A DNA stretch of 64,000 nucleotides from JAWSVE01 sp033852115 (GTDB lineage: Bacteria > Pseudomonadota > Gammaproteobacteria > Pseudomonadales > Cellvibrionaceae). Where the stretch lies: positions 186,001 through 250,000 of the forward strand of contig JAWSVE010000002.1 in assembly GCA_033852115.1 (NCBI GenBank), written 5' to 3'. Within the stretch, counting starts at the first letter, position 1, and the number at the start of each line of letters is the position of its first letter. The position numbers and the translations under genes are program-made. Shown piece by piece: positions 6,584 through 13,955 of this stretch. The notes under the pieces are model-generated. The model ran no database searches, was not told the DNA's origin, and was given only the letters and a program-made list of their open reading frames with translations.

Positions 6584-7693
6584 TTACCCCAGTTCAATAA
6601 TTGATGTTCGTTCTTCTGTGTCAATGCGAATGAACTTTACAGGGAGGGTCTTTCCCGAAAAGTTCTCTACAAGTTCGTTTATCGAAAAGCTGTCTTTAAT
6701 GGTTATGTCTACGCTGTCATTGCTGCATGTTTTGCAATTGGTCAAGGTGGAGTCAAATTTAGCGGCTTTCTCAAAAACAATGGTCGAATCTTCTTCGTTG
6801 GGTTGGCAGTCCACGCAGCGATATGAAATCAATATTGGGTCGCTGGTGGTAATATCTACGTCTTCACCAAATGAGAAGTTGCTCTCAATTAGGGCTGATC
6901 CTTTAGCTATGGAGATATGATCCCGAATTGAGGAACATGCAGGGCAGGAACTACTTTGCTCAATCACGCTGACAGTTGATTTTCCCGTGAACGTGTCGAT
7001 TAGTATTCGTTTTGCATCATGCTGCGAATCGCCTCTAATTAAATTGAGAGCGTTAGCAACAGCGAGTGATCCGGTAAGACTTGATGTAACAATGGTTGTG
7101 GGTATTTTTTTCTCAATAAAAGAAATCTTTTTTAACCATCCACATGAATATCTGTTTTGCATTCTTTCATAGGCGCTATTCGGGAGATTGCATTCATAAC
7201 AGGCTATATGCCTACCTGATTTAAAAGGAAAAACCTCAATTTGACTAAACTTGCTGTCAATTCCGGTGTTGATCAAGTTGGTGCCTGTTAATAGGCAAAG
7301 CTGATTTAACTTAATACGTGCCTCGAAATTATCAACGCAACATAGAATGCAGTCATAAGATTTTGCCTGATCAAAAGTTAGCAGATCCCAAAAATCGCCA
7401 GTAAATACATTTACATCTATGTTCGGGTCCAATTCTTGGATTCGCTTACCTGCAATTTCGGCTTTACTTGATCCAACATCAGATTCTCTAAATAGAACGC
7501 TTCTTGTCAGGTTGTGGATTTCAATCGTGTCAAAGTCAAATAGGTCAATCTTTCCCACGCCAAGTAAAGCAAGGTTTTTTGAAACCTCATTGCCAACGGC
7601 ACCGCATCCTATGACCGCAAAGGATGAGGCTTTTACATCGTCTTGTGAAAACCAATCTATTAATGAATGTCTTTGATAGCGGTTGGTTTTCAT
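6584..7693 (-). CDS. E1-like Ubl-activating enzyme (ThiF/MoeB fold)
   Basis: This encodes 369 residues. The N-terminal RYQRH segment leads into a nucleotide-binding GCGAVG at 29-34 and the DFDTIEIHNLTR segment of ThiF/MoeB/E1 enzymes. A zinc site is made by C165/C168 (CYEC) and C250/C253 (CPAC). C184 in NRYSCGWL aligns with the catalytic-cysteine position of MoeB-type enzymes and is the candidate thioester residue. About 115 extra residues at the C-terminus carry a second Cys set (C293, C296, C320, C323) and may bind zinc or the E2. Its role is ATP-dependent activation of the neighbouring Ubl and transfer to the E2. The start overlaps the J-domain gene by four bases. Confidence 0.88.
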   Translation of the reverse strand: MKTNRYQRHSLIDWFSQDDVKASSFAVIGCGAVGNEVSKNLALLGVGKIDLFDFDTIEIHNLTRSVLFRESDVGSSKAEIAGKRIQELDPNIDVNVFTGDFWDLLTFDQAKSYDCILCCVDNFEARIKLNQLCLLTGTNLINTGIDSKFSQIEVFPFKSGRHIACYECNLPNSAYERMQNRYSCGWLKKISFIEKKIPTTIVTSSLTGSLAVANALNLIRGDSQHDAKRILIDTFTGKSTVSVIEQSSSCPACSSIRDHISIAKGSALIESNFSFGEDVDITTSDPILISYRCVDCQPNEEDSTIVFEKAAKFDSTLTNCKTCSNDSVDITIKDSFSINELVENFSGKTLPVKFIRIDTEERTSIIELG

Positions 7694-7935
7694 CGTTCAA
7701 GTTCCTTTTTTATTTGTTCTACCGCTTGGTTTAGAAGCTTTGACAACTCCTCGCCATGTCCAGACATGAAGTTATCTGTTCTATCAGGATGATAAAGGCG
7801 CATCTTTTTTCTATACGCTTTTTTTACCTCATCCATGGTAGCCCCATATTCAATTCCAAGTCGCTCATAAGGATTTTGCGACCTCAGCTTTTCAAGCTGG
7901 TTCTGATAGTTCGTGTCTATGTTTTTCCATTTCAT
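7690..7935 (-). CDS. Stand-alone J-domain (DnaJ-like) protein
   Basis: This encodes 81 residues. NPYERLGIEYGATMDEVKKA, then AYRKKMRLYHPDRTD, is a canonical J-domain with HPD at 49-51. There is no Gly/Phe region, zinc finger or substrate domain. J-domains stimulate Hsp70 (DnaK) ATPase, so this small protein could bring DnaK to the conjugation machinery or its targets. It overlaps the gene before it by one base (TAATG) and the E1 gene by four, so it is an integral operon member. Confidence 0.85.
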   Translation of the reverse strand: MKWKNIDTNYQNQLEKLRSQNPYERLGIEYGATMDEVKKAYRKKMRLYHPDRTDNFMSGHGEELSKLLNQAVEQIKKELER

Positions 7936-8690
7936 TATTCAACACTCAATATCATAGATTTTTCAGATACTATTATTTCGTAACCAAATTTTGGATGCTT
8001 GATCACCAGACCACGAACTTTGACTTTTCTACCAGCAAGGCTATGGATATATCGTGAACCGCCAACTTTTCGAACCCCGTCACGGAAGAAGACAAGTTTA
8101 AAGCCTTTAACCCAAGATTTATCTTCAAACATCACTGCAAAGTCGTTACCCCTTCGGCTTTCGTTTACTTTATGTACTCGACCTTCAAAAGTTACAACTG
8201 AGCCTTCATGTTGCTTGTAGTTCTGAAGGGTAACAACGTTAGGGGTATAGTCTCTGCCGCCAGTAGATTTACTTGCCCCAATGACAGCGATAATGTTGGT
8301 GGATTGGCAAGATACACACTGAGAGTTATTAGCCTCTCTTAGTATCTGAAGACTCTCTGTGTGGTAGTAAACCTTACATGATTGGCACTGGTGCAGCCCT
8401 AAACTTTTATCAAGTGGCGCACCTGTGAAGGCATCATGTAAACCTTCTAAGTCAGCCTCTGCCGGAACACTTCCTGTATTTGTTGGTGTGCTGGTTGTTT
8501 TAAAGCTTATATTAGAATTGCCCCGACTACGGGATGATGGTCGAAACGTCTCTGTATTCTGTTTCGGCTTGGGGGCTGTATTCGGTGTGTAGGTAGTTTG
8601 GCTTTCCCTGTGCGGCGGCTTCCGTCCAGTGACCTTTCCGACGATAACAATAAGGAGCCATATACCACCGATGATTAAGAATATTTCCAT
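7935..8690 (-). CDS. Membrane-anchored RING/treble-clef-like protein with OB-like domain (candidate E3)
   Basis: This encodes 251 residues. Residues 1-19 are one hydrophobic helix, so the rest probably faces the cytoplasm. A low-complexity Pro/Thr/Ser linker (about 25-80) leads to a Cys/His cluster: C102-x2-C105, H110 in VYYH, and C125-x2-C128, preceded by DAFTGAPLD. This resembles RING or other treble-clef zinc folds with the first knuckle degenerate. Residues about 150-251 are beta-rich (VVTFEGRVHKVN, KVKVRGLVIKH, YEIIVSEKSMI), like an OB-fold. Prokaryotic RING-type E3s beside E1/E2/JAB genes were proposed by Burroughs, Iyer and Aravind. Whether this is a true RING or a single zinc ribbon is open. 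Confidence 0.6.
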   Translation of the reverse strand: MEIFLIIGGIWLLIVIVGKVTGRKPPHRESQTTYTPNTAPKPKQNTETFRPSSRSRGNSNISFKTTSTPTNTGSVPAEADLEGLHDAFTGAPLDKSLGLHQCQSCKVYYHTESLQILREANNSQCVSCQSTNIIAVIGASKSTGGRDYTPNVVTLQNYKQHEGSVVTFEGRVHKVNESRRGNDFAVMFEDKSWVKGFKLVFFRDGVRKVGGSRYIHSLAGRKVKVRGLVIKHPKFGYEIIVSEKSMILSVE

Positions 8691-8705
8691 AGTTATGATC
8701 TGTTT

Positions 8706-8897
8706 TTATTTTATCCGTGCATACCACTCGTCTATGGCTTGTTTTATAAAGTCAGTTTTACTTAAATTTTCTGAAGAACAAATATTGTCCAGCTTGTCGG
8801 CGGCTTCACGATTAAGGACCACCTGAAGGCGTTTCTTCTCGCCCTTTGTTATCTGTTCTCGGTAGCGTTGTTGCCGTTGCGTTGTGGTTTTATCCAC
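8706..8897 (-). CDS. Ribbon-helix-helix-like protein heading the Ubl operon
   Basis: This encodes 63 residues. After a basic, Gln-rich start comes KRLQVVLNREAADKLDNICS and LSKTDFIKQAIDEWYARI, the strand-helix-helix order of a ribbon-helix-helix domain. It starts with GTG; AGGGG lies seven bases upstream. It ends 15 bases before the RING-like gene. A perfect GTTACACTGTAAC palindrome sits in its leader, so autoregulation of the operon is a natural guess. Confidence 0.6.
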   Translation of the reverse strand: MDKTTTQRQQRYREQITKGEKKRLQVVLNREAADKLDNICSSENLSKTDFIKQAIDEWYARIK

Positions 8898-8901
8898 GGT
8901 G

Positions 8902-8948
8902 AAGCCCCTAAGCTAATTCGCGTTACACTGTAACGAATTTCGGGGCTT
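8902..8948 (-). promoter_or_regulatory. Leader hairpin and palindrome controlling the Ubl operon
   Basis: Nested inverted repeats lie just upstream of the GTG at 8897. GTTACA-C-TGTAAC (8922-8934) forms the core, AATTCG/CGAATT flanks it, and AAGCCCC/GGGGCTT (8902-8908 with 8942-8948) closes the base. On the minus-strand transcript the basal arm is the AGGGG ribosome binding site of the first gene, so the folded RNA would hide it. As DNA the palindrome could be a repressor operator. There is no T-run, so it is not a standard terminator. Confidence 0.55.
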
Positions 8949-8973
8949 TGGTCGAAGGGATTTTGAAGGGGCA

Positions 8974-9453
8974 TTATTTGCGTTTATTCTTGCGCCATTC
9001 CCACGGTGGCACACGCTCACCTTCGGGTAGTCGCCACAATCCACGCTGTGCCGCTTTGGCTTCATCCTGTAGTTTGAACAATTGACTGTCCTTGGCGTAT
9101 CGCGGATACACCCAACAGTTGCCAGATTCAACTAAGTGGCGGTTGATGTTCATATCCTTTATATACACGCGCCCCACAGTTCTCCCGTAGCGGTCAACAT
9201 CCATCACTTTGACTTTGATCGGCTCACCGGTGAGAACTGTCTTCAATGCTTCAGTAGCGTTGCGTCCCCATGGCTGCGCACGTTCAGGACAGTCTATCCC
9301 GGCGAACCTTATTTTCACCTGCTCTTCGTCGCTGGTGAGTATGGTAATGGTGTCACCGTCTGCGACTCTGACCACCTTGCCGGTGATGGAATCGGCGGCG
9401 AAGGCGGCGGACGTTGCGAAAGTTAGGAATACGGCTAAAAGATATTTTTTCAT
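8974..9453 (-). CDS. Exported thermonuclease-like (SNase family) protein
   Basis: This encodes 159 residues. A Sec signal peptide (KKYLLAVFLTFATSAAFA) precedes a staphylococcal-nuclease OB-fold: VVRVADGDTITIL, VKIRFAGIDCPERAQPWG, and DRYGRTVGRVYI. The Asp/Arg/Glu pattern of active family members appears retained. It should be a periplasmic or secreted nuclease. Such genes are common passengers on plasmids and islands. It sits upstream of the Ubl operon in the same direction, separated by the leader hairpin, so read-through is possible. Confidence 0.85.
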   Translation of the reverse strand: MKKYLLAVFLTFATSAAFAADSITGKVVRVADGDTITILTSDEEQVKIRFAGIDCPERAQPWGRNATEALKTVLTGEPIKVKVMDVDRYGRTVGRVYIKDMNINRHLVESGNCWVYPRYAKDSQLFKLQDEAKAAQRGLWRLPEGERVPPWEWRKNKRK

Positions 9454-9506
9454 GTGGATATGATAGCAAAATCCGTGTAAGTCACTGAATATAAAGAATT
9501 ATTATT

Positions 9507-9629
9507 TTACGGGTAAATGTTCCCAATAATGGATAGGCTGGGTAGTCCGTTGGATAGATGTACCTCGACGGTAACGGGTGGTGCAGATACGCCGGTTTGG
9601 GCGCGAGTGTGTACGATAGCGAGTGACAT
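9507..9629 (-). pseudogene. comM: comM (yifB) 5' fragment, interrupted by the island
   Basis: Forty codons begin MSLAIVHTRAQTGV and include APPVTVEVHLSNGLPSLSII, the highly conserved N-terminus of ComM/YifB, an AAA+ helicase of natural transformation. Similarity stops at Gly36 (9522-9524); the next four codons are foreign and end in TAA. A good ribosome site (AGGGA) precedes the ATG, and ubiK lies just upstream in the same direction, as in Pseudomonas. The break marks the right boundary of the island at about 9,521. The remainder of comM should lie left of the window. Confidence 0.85.
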
Positions 9630-9716
9630 GGCATTCCCTGCTGAAGTCGTCGGTATGGCGTGCTCTCCCTGAGCATCACGTTAGGTTGCTGCGACTATTT
9701 GTTTATTTCTGGTAGT

Positions 9717-9965
9717 TTATTTCTCGTCTTCCTGTTCAGAAAGTAACGAGGCGACGTCTTGCTCAAGTTTATCTAATTTTTCTCGCGTGCGCTGCAATAC
9801 AGCGGTCTGCGCGTCGAATTCTTCACGCGTAACCAAATCAAGGCGTGACAAGGCTGATTGCATTGCGAGCTTGGCCTGAGCCTTTACTTCCGGCGCAATA
9901 TCTTGTTCAGAAAGAAATTTATTGGCTTGCTCTAACAGTTTTAATACAGGCGTAATCGGTACCAT
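9717..9965 (-). CDS. ubiK: UbiK (YqiC/BMFP) ubiquinone biosynthesis accessory factor
   Basis: This encodes 82 residues. The family signature is clear: a helical N-terminus, LSRLDLVTREEFDAQTAVLQ, then RTREKLDKLEQDVASLL, a C-terminal coiled coil that trimerises. UbiK assists the cytosolic ubiquinone biosynthesis complex, with UbiJ, in aerobic growth. I chose ATG 9965, with GAGG nine bases upstream, over an in-frame TTG at 9980. It is divergent from ureD and was probably co-transcribed with comM before the island inserted. Confidence 0.85.
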   Translation of the reverse strand: MVPITPVLKLLEQANKFLSEQDIAPEVKAQAKLAMQSALSRLDLVTREEFDAQTAVLQRTREKLDKLEQDVASLLSEQEDEK

Positions 9966-10132
9966 ACAGCGCTGCCTCAATGGGCTGAGAGTGGACTGAA
10001 CTCCAGCTAGTGTATCGTGATTTGTAACGAAATTCAGTAAGTTGCTGACGTGCTAGATGCCAAAACGGTATGATCACGGGCTTAGACTCAATTTGCGGCG
10101 GTGACGCAGCCGTTACTAAACAACACGACACA

Positions 10133-10993
10133 ATGAATGATGCACTTCCTTTAACCACTCTTAAGCCGCTGCGAGAGTGGGAAGCTAAGCTTGCTTTAGA
10201 ATTCGCGCAACGTGAGAAAACAGTTGTGTTGAGGGCTAAGCACCTCGGCCCGTTGCGAATCCAGCGCCCATTTTATCCTGAAGGCGATTGCTGCCACTGC
10301 TATGTGTTGCACCCGCCGGGTGGCATGGCGCCGGGTGATACGTTAACACTGTCGGCCGAGTTGCCAGAAGGTACGCAAGTATTACTCACGACCCCTGCCG
10401 CCGGAAAAGTCTACACCAGCGATCAGCATGGTCATCCCCAATATCAGGGCATTCATGCCTCGGTGGCGGCGAATGCCTGCCTTGAGTGGTTGCCCCAGGA
10501 AACGATTGTGTTTTCGGGTGCGAAAGCTGAGTTACAAAATCATTTTCACCTTCGGGATAATGCAAACCTCATAGCATGGGATTTTGTCTGTTTGGGTCGC
10601 CGTGCCAGTGGCGAACAGTTCTCGCACGGAGATTGCATTCAATTAATCGAAGTGACGCGAGACAATCGTCTCGTCCTGCGCGAACGAACGCAATGGCTCG
10701 GTGGTAGTGACGCGCTAGCAGCGCATTGGGGTATGGGCGGGCATGTTGTCTCTGGTACTCTGATTGCGAGTGTCGAGGCAAGTCGCCAGCAGATAGATGA
10801 CTGGCGAGATGGTTTATCCCAGCGCAACTTTGTTGGCGAATGGGGAATGACGCAAAAACCAGGCTTTTTTGTTGCACGCTTTTTGGGCCAATCACCTGAG
10901 CAGGGGCGACGTGGTTTTGAATATTTATGGAGCCAGCTGCGCCCACTCGTCAACGGGCGTGAAATCTGTAGACCTAGAATTTGGAATACGTAA
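10133..10993 (+). CDS. ureD: Urease accessory protein UreD (UreH)
   Basis: This encodes about 286 residues. LGPLRIQRPFYPEG and CYVLHPPGGMAPGD are the UreD hallmarks. UreD binds apo-urease first and recruits UreF and UreG for nickel insertion, and its beta-helical body provides a nickel tunnel. It opens the urease operon. The ATG at 10133 gives the usual short lead before the first Trp (REWEAKL); an upstream ATG at 10070 would add 21 atypical residues, and neither has a strong ribosome site. Confidence 0.9.
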   Translation: MNDALPLTTLKPLREWEAKLALEFAQREKTVVLRAKHLGPLRIQRPFYPEGDCCHCYVLHPPGGMAPGDTLTLSAELPEGTQVLLTTPAAGKVYTSDQHGHPQYQGIHASVAANACLEWLPQETIVFSGAKAELQNHFHLRDNANLIAWDFVCLGRRASGEQFSHGDCIQLIEVTRDNRLVLRERTQWLGGSDALAAHWGMGGHVVSGTLIASVEASRQQIDDWRDGLSQRNFVGEWGMTQKPGFFVARFLGQSPEQGRRGFEYLWSQLRPLVNGREICRPRIWNT

Positions 10994-11055
10994 ATCAGCC
11001 GAAAACGGCAACGACTACGTTCACCAAAAAATATCGATCTTGTTGAGGAAATATT

Positions 11056-11358
11056 ATGGAGTTAACCCCGAGAGAAAAAGATAAATTGCTGCTTTTTACT
11101 GCAGCTCTTGTTGCAGAGCGACGTAAGGCGAAAGGGTTGAAGCTTAATTATCCTGAAGCTATGGCGATTATTTCTGCAGAAGTCATGGAGGGTGCGCGTG
11201 AGGGGAAAACTGTCGCTGAATTAATGGATTATGGTCGAACCATTTTGAGTGCCGATGATGTGATGGATGGCATACCCGAGATGATTCATGAAGTCCAAGT
11301 TGAAGCGACATTTCCCGATGGTACAAAACTCGTGACGGTGCATAACCCAATCGTCTAA
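11056..11358 (+). CDS. ureA: Urease gamma subunit
   Basis: This encodes 100 residues, the standard length. MELTPREKDKLLLFTAALVA and LNYPEAMAIISAEVMEGARE are diagnostic. It is the smallest of the three structural subunits of cytoplasmic urease, (UreABC)3. The start is preceded by GAGGAAATATT, a good ribosome site. Structural genes are separate, as in most proteobacteria, not fused as in Helicobacter. Confidence 0.96.
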   Translation: MELTPREKDKLLLFTAALVAERRKAKGLKLNYPEAMAIISAEVMEGAREGKTVAELMDYGRTILSADDVMDGIPEMIHEVQVEATFPDGTKLVTVHNPIV

Positions 11359-11388
11359 TGCAAACGCTTTCTTTTAAGGGAGTTACAC

Positions 11389-11694
11389 ATGATTCCAGGT
11401 GAATTTGATATTCAAGCGGGTGATATTGAGCTCAATGCGGGCCGGCCGACTATCACTATTACTGTTGAAAATAGCGGCGACCGCCCGATACAAGTCGGTT
11501 CTCACTACCACTTTTTTGAAACCAACCCTGCGTTAAAATTTGATCGAGAAAAAACTAAAGGTTTTCGTTTAAATATTGCGGCGGGAACGGCAGTACGATT
11601 CGAGCCAGGGCAGGATCGCGAAGTAGAATTGGTGCAAATCGCCGGTAACAAAACTATCTACGGATTCCGTGGCGAAGTGATGGGTAAATTGTAA
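11389..11694 (+). CDS. ureB: Urease beta subunit
   Basis: This encodes 101 residues. The start MIPGEFDIQAGDIELNAGR and the segment VGSHYHFFETNPALKFDR are typical. It packs against UreC at the trimer periphery. A GGGAG site precedes the ATG by seven bases, and it lies 30 bases after ureA. Confidence 0.96.
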   Translation: MIPGEFDIQAGDIELNAGRPTITITVENSGDRPIQVGSHYHFFETNPALKFDREKTKGFRLNIAAGTAVRFEPGQDREVELVQIAGNKTIYGFRGEVMGKL

Positions 11695-11743
11695 TTGCGA
11701 TGTGCAAACGAATAGTCAATAGAATTCTCAACGGAGAAGCGTC

Positions 11744-13447
11744 ATGAGCAAAATTGATCGCCGAGCCTATGCCGACATGTTTGGTCCTACAGTAGGAGAC
11801 CGCGTTCGCCTAGGCGATACAGAATTATGGATTGAGGTTGAAAAAGATTTTACAACCTATGGCGAAGAAGTGAAATTTGGCGGGGGAAAAGTCATTCGCG
11901 ATGGAATGGGACAGAGCCAAAAGGCGAGTAACGAGACCCCCGATACTGTGATTACTAACGTGCTGATTATTGATCACTGGGGCATTGTAAAAGCCGATGT
12001 GGCAATAAAGGATGGTCGCATTTCTGCAATCGGTAAAGCAGGTAACCCAGATATTCAGCCCGATGTTGATATCGTACTGGGGCCGGGTACTGAAGCCATA
12101 GCTGGTGAAGGTCAAATACTGACAGCCGGTGGAATCGACGCGCACATCCATTTTATATGCCCGCAACAAATTGAAGAAGCACTAATGAGTGGTGTGACCA
12201 CTATGTTGGGCGGCGGTACCGGACCGGCAACAGGGACGAATGCAACAACCTGTACACCGGGACCATGGCACATTCATCAAATGCTCAAAGCGGCTGAAGC
12301 CTTTCCAATGAATTTAGGTTTTCTAGGAAAAGGTAATGCCAGTTTGCCTGCGGGGCTTAATGAGCAAATTGAAGCCGGTGCAATGGGTTTAAAATTGCAT
12401 GAGGATTGGGGTACGACGCCTGCGGCGATCGACAATTGCTTAACCGTTGCAGAAAACTATGATATTCAGGTGGCCATTCACACAGACACTCTGAACGAAT
12501 CTGGTTTTGTTGAAGACACGCTGGCAGCATTTAAAGGCCGCACTATTCACACATACCATACCGAAGGTGCAGGTGGTGGTCATGCACCGGATATTATTAA
12601 AGCCTGCGGTGAAGATAACGTGTTGCCGTCATCAACTAATCCGACGCGACCTTATACCATTAACACGGTTGATGAACATCTCGACATGTTGATGGTATGC
12701 CATCATCTGGACCCAAACATACCAGAAGATGTAGCCTTTGCCGACTCGCGTATCCGTAAAGAAACTATTGCAGCCGAAGATATACTTCACGACCTCGGCG
12801 CGTTTTCAATGATAGCCTCTGATTCGCAAGCGATGGGACGTGTGGGTGAGGTCGTTACGCGTACCTGGCAGACGGCACACAAAATGAAAGTGCAACGTGG
12901 CGCGTTAGAACAAGATTCTGAGCGATCTGATAATTTTCGTGTTAAACGTTATGTTGCCAAGTACACCATAAACCCCGCTATTAGCCACGGCATTGATCAC
13001 GAGGTAGGGTCAATAGAAGTGGGTAAGCTTGCTGACTTAGTACTTTGGAAGCCAATGTTTTTTGGTACTAAACCATCATTGATTCTAAAGGGGGGTGCAA
13101 TTGCAGCTGCACCAATGGGTGATCCCAATGCGTCAATACCAACGCCTCAGCCGGTTCATTATCGGAGTATGTTTGGTAGTTTTGGTGCGTCTCGCCTAGC
13201 GACGTCGGTAAACTTTGTTAGCCAAGCTGCAATCAGTAATGGTACAGCGGACACACTCGGGATAAGCCGACGTATGGTACCTGTCAAAAATTGTCGTACT
13301 GTGAAAAAAGCCAACATGATTCACAATGCCTACCAGCCGCACATGGAAGTTCACCCTGAAACTTATGAAGTGCGTGCTGATGGGCAACTATTAGTGTGTG
13401 AGCCAATGGCGGTCTTGCCGCTCGCGCAGCGTTACTTTTTATTTTAG
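11744..13447 (+). CDS. ureC: Urease alpha (catalytic) subunit
   Basis: This encodes 567 residues, matching Klebsiella numbering. The dinickel ligands are all present: H134 and H136 (DAHIHFICPQQ), carbamylated K217 with H219 (GLKLHEDWG), H246, H272 and D360. The flap residues C319 and H320 (MVCHHLDP) are also there. It hydrolyses urea to ammonia and carbamate in the cytoplasm. The enzyme should be active once the accessory proteins insert nickel. Confidence 0.97.
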   Translation: MSKIDRRAYADMFGPTVGDRVRLGDTELWIEVEKDFTTYGEEVKFGGGKVIRDGMGQSQKASNETPDTVITNVLIIDHWGIVKADVAIKDGRISAIGKAGNPDIQPDVDIVLGPGTEAIAGEGQILTAGGIDAHIHFICPQQIEEALMSGVTTMLGGGTGPATGTNATTCTPGPWHIHQMLKAAEAFPMNLGFLGKGNASLPAGLNEQIEAGAMGLKLHEDWGTTPAAIDNCLTVAENYDIQVAIHTDTLNESGFVEDTLAAFKGRTIHTYHTEGAGGGHAPDIIKACGEDNVLPSSTNPTRPYTINTVDEHLDMLMVCHHLDPNIPEDVAFADSRIRKETIAAEDILHDLGAFSMIASDSQAMGRVGEVVTRTWQTAHKMKVQRGALEQDSERSDNFRVKRYVAKYTINPAISHGIDHEVGSIEVGKLADLVLWKPMFFGTKPSLILKGGAIAAAPMGDPNASIPTPQPVHYRSMFGSFGASRLATSVNFVSQAAISNGTADTLGISRRMVPVKNCRTVKKANMIHNAYQPHMEVHPETYEVRADGQLLVCEPMAVLPLAQRYFLF

Positions 13448-13494
13448 ACATATCAGTCTTGAAGTAGAGTCAATTAAATTTAACGAGAAATAAT

Positions 13495-13953
13495 GTGATT
13501 GAGTGCTATCAATTTAAAGCCGGAGACGGTATCCAATATCAAGATGAAGTCGAGCTCACATTTGAGCAACGTCAAAAAAGTCGTGCGCAGGCGACCACTA
13601 AAAAAGGTGAGCAAGTGGGTTGGTTTTTAGAGCGCGGCCATGTGTTAGCCGACGGAAGTCTGCTGGTTGGCAAGAGTGGAGAAGAGATTAGAGTATCAGC
13701 CGCGCCAGAAACCTTATCGGTGGTGAGTTCGGCGGAACCACTCCAATTGCTTCGTGCAGCGTATCATTTAGGGAATCGTCATGTACCGCTGCAGGTGACT
13801 TTAGAGTGTTTGTGTTATCAGCACGACCATGTACTCGATGACATGGTCAAAGGCCTCGGCTTAAAGGTGGAATGTCAGCAACGGCCCTTTAACCCAGAAA
13901 ATGGTGCATATCACTCGAGTGGCCATCATCATTCTCATGACCACGCGCATTAA
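13495..13953 (+). CDS. ureE: Urease nickel metallochaperone UreE
   Basis: This encodes 152 residues. The C-terminus is a His-rich nickel-binding tail (HSSGHHHSHDHAH), with YQHDHVLDDM forming the usual metal-site region. UreE delivers Ni(II) to UreG/UreD/UreF. The start is GTG at 13495, preceded by ACGAGA; an ATG two bases earlier is out of frame. Confidence 0.93.
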   Translation: MIECYQFKAGDGIQYQDEVELTFEQRQKSRAQATTKKGEQVGWFLERGHVLADGSLLVGKSGEEIRVSAAPETLSVVSSAEPLQLLRAAYHLGNRHVPLQVTLECLCYQHDHVLDDMVKGLGLKVECQQRPFNPENGAYHSSGHHHSHDHAH

Positions 13954-13955
13954 TC

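Noticed and set aside
5119..7693. Type II CBASS
   Set aside because: No CD-NTase or effector gene is present, and the E1 and E2 are separate proteins with a dedicated Ubl, unlike Cap2.
5119..7693. Molybdopterin or thiamine sulphur-transfer cluster
   Set aside because: ThiF-like and JAB proteins also occur there, but no moa/thi genes are nearby and a true E2 with HPN and active Cys is present.
8902..8948. The Ubl leader hairpin as an intrinsic terminator of the nuclease gene
   Set aside because: No T-run follows on the minus strand; the 3' arm instead coincides with the ribosome binding site of the next gene.
1..9520. CRISPR array or tRNA attachment site in the island
   Set aside because: No regularly spaced repeats and no tRNA-like cloverleaf were seen on either strand.
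9482..9679. A 65-codon minus-strand frame across the comM region
   Set aside because: It is out of frame with the clear ComM N-terminus at 9507-9629 and has a Pro/Tyr-rich composition with no protein-like pattern.
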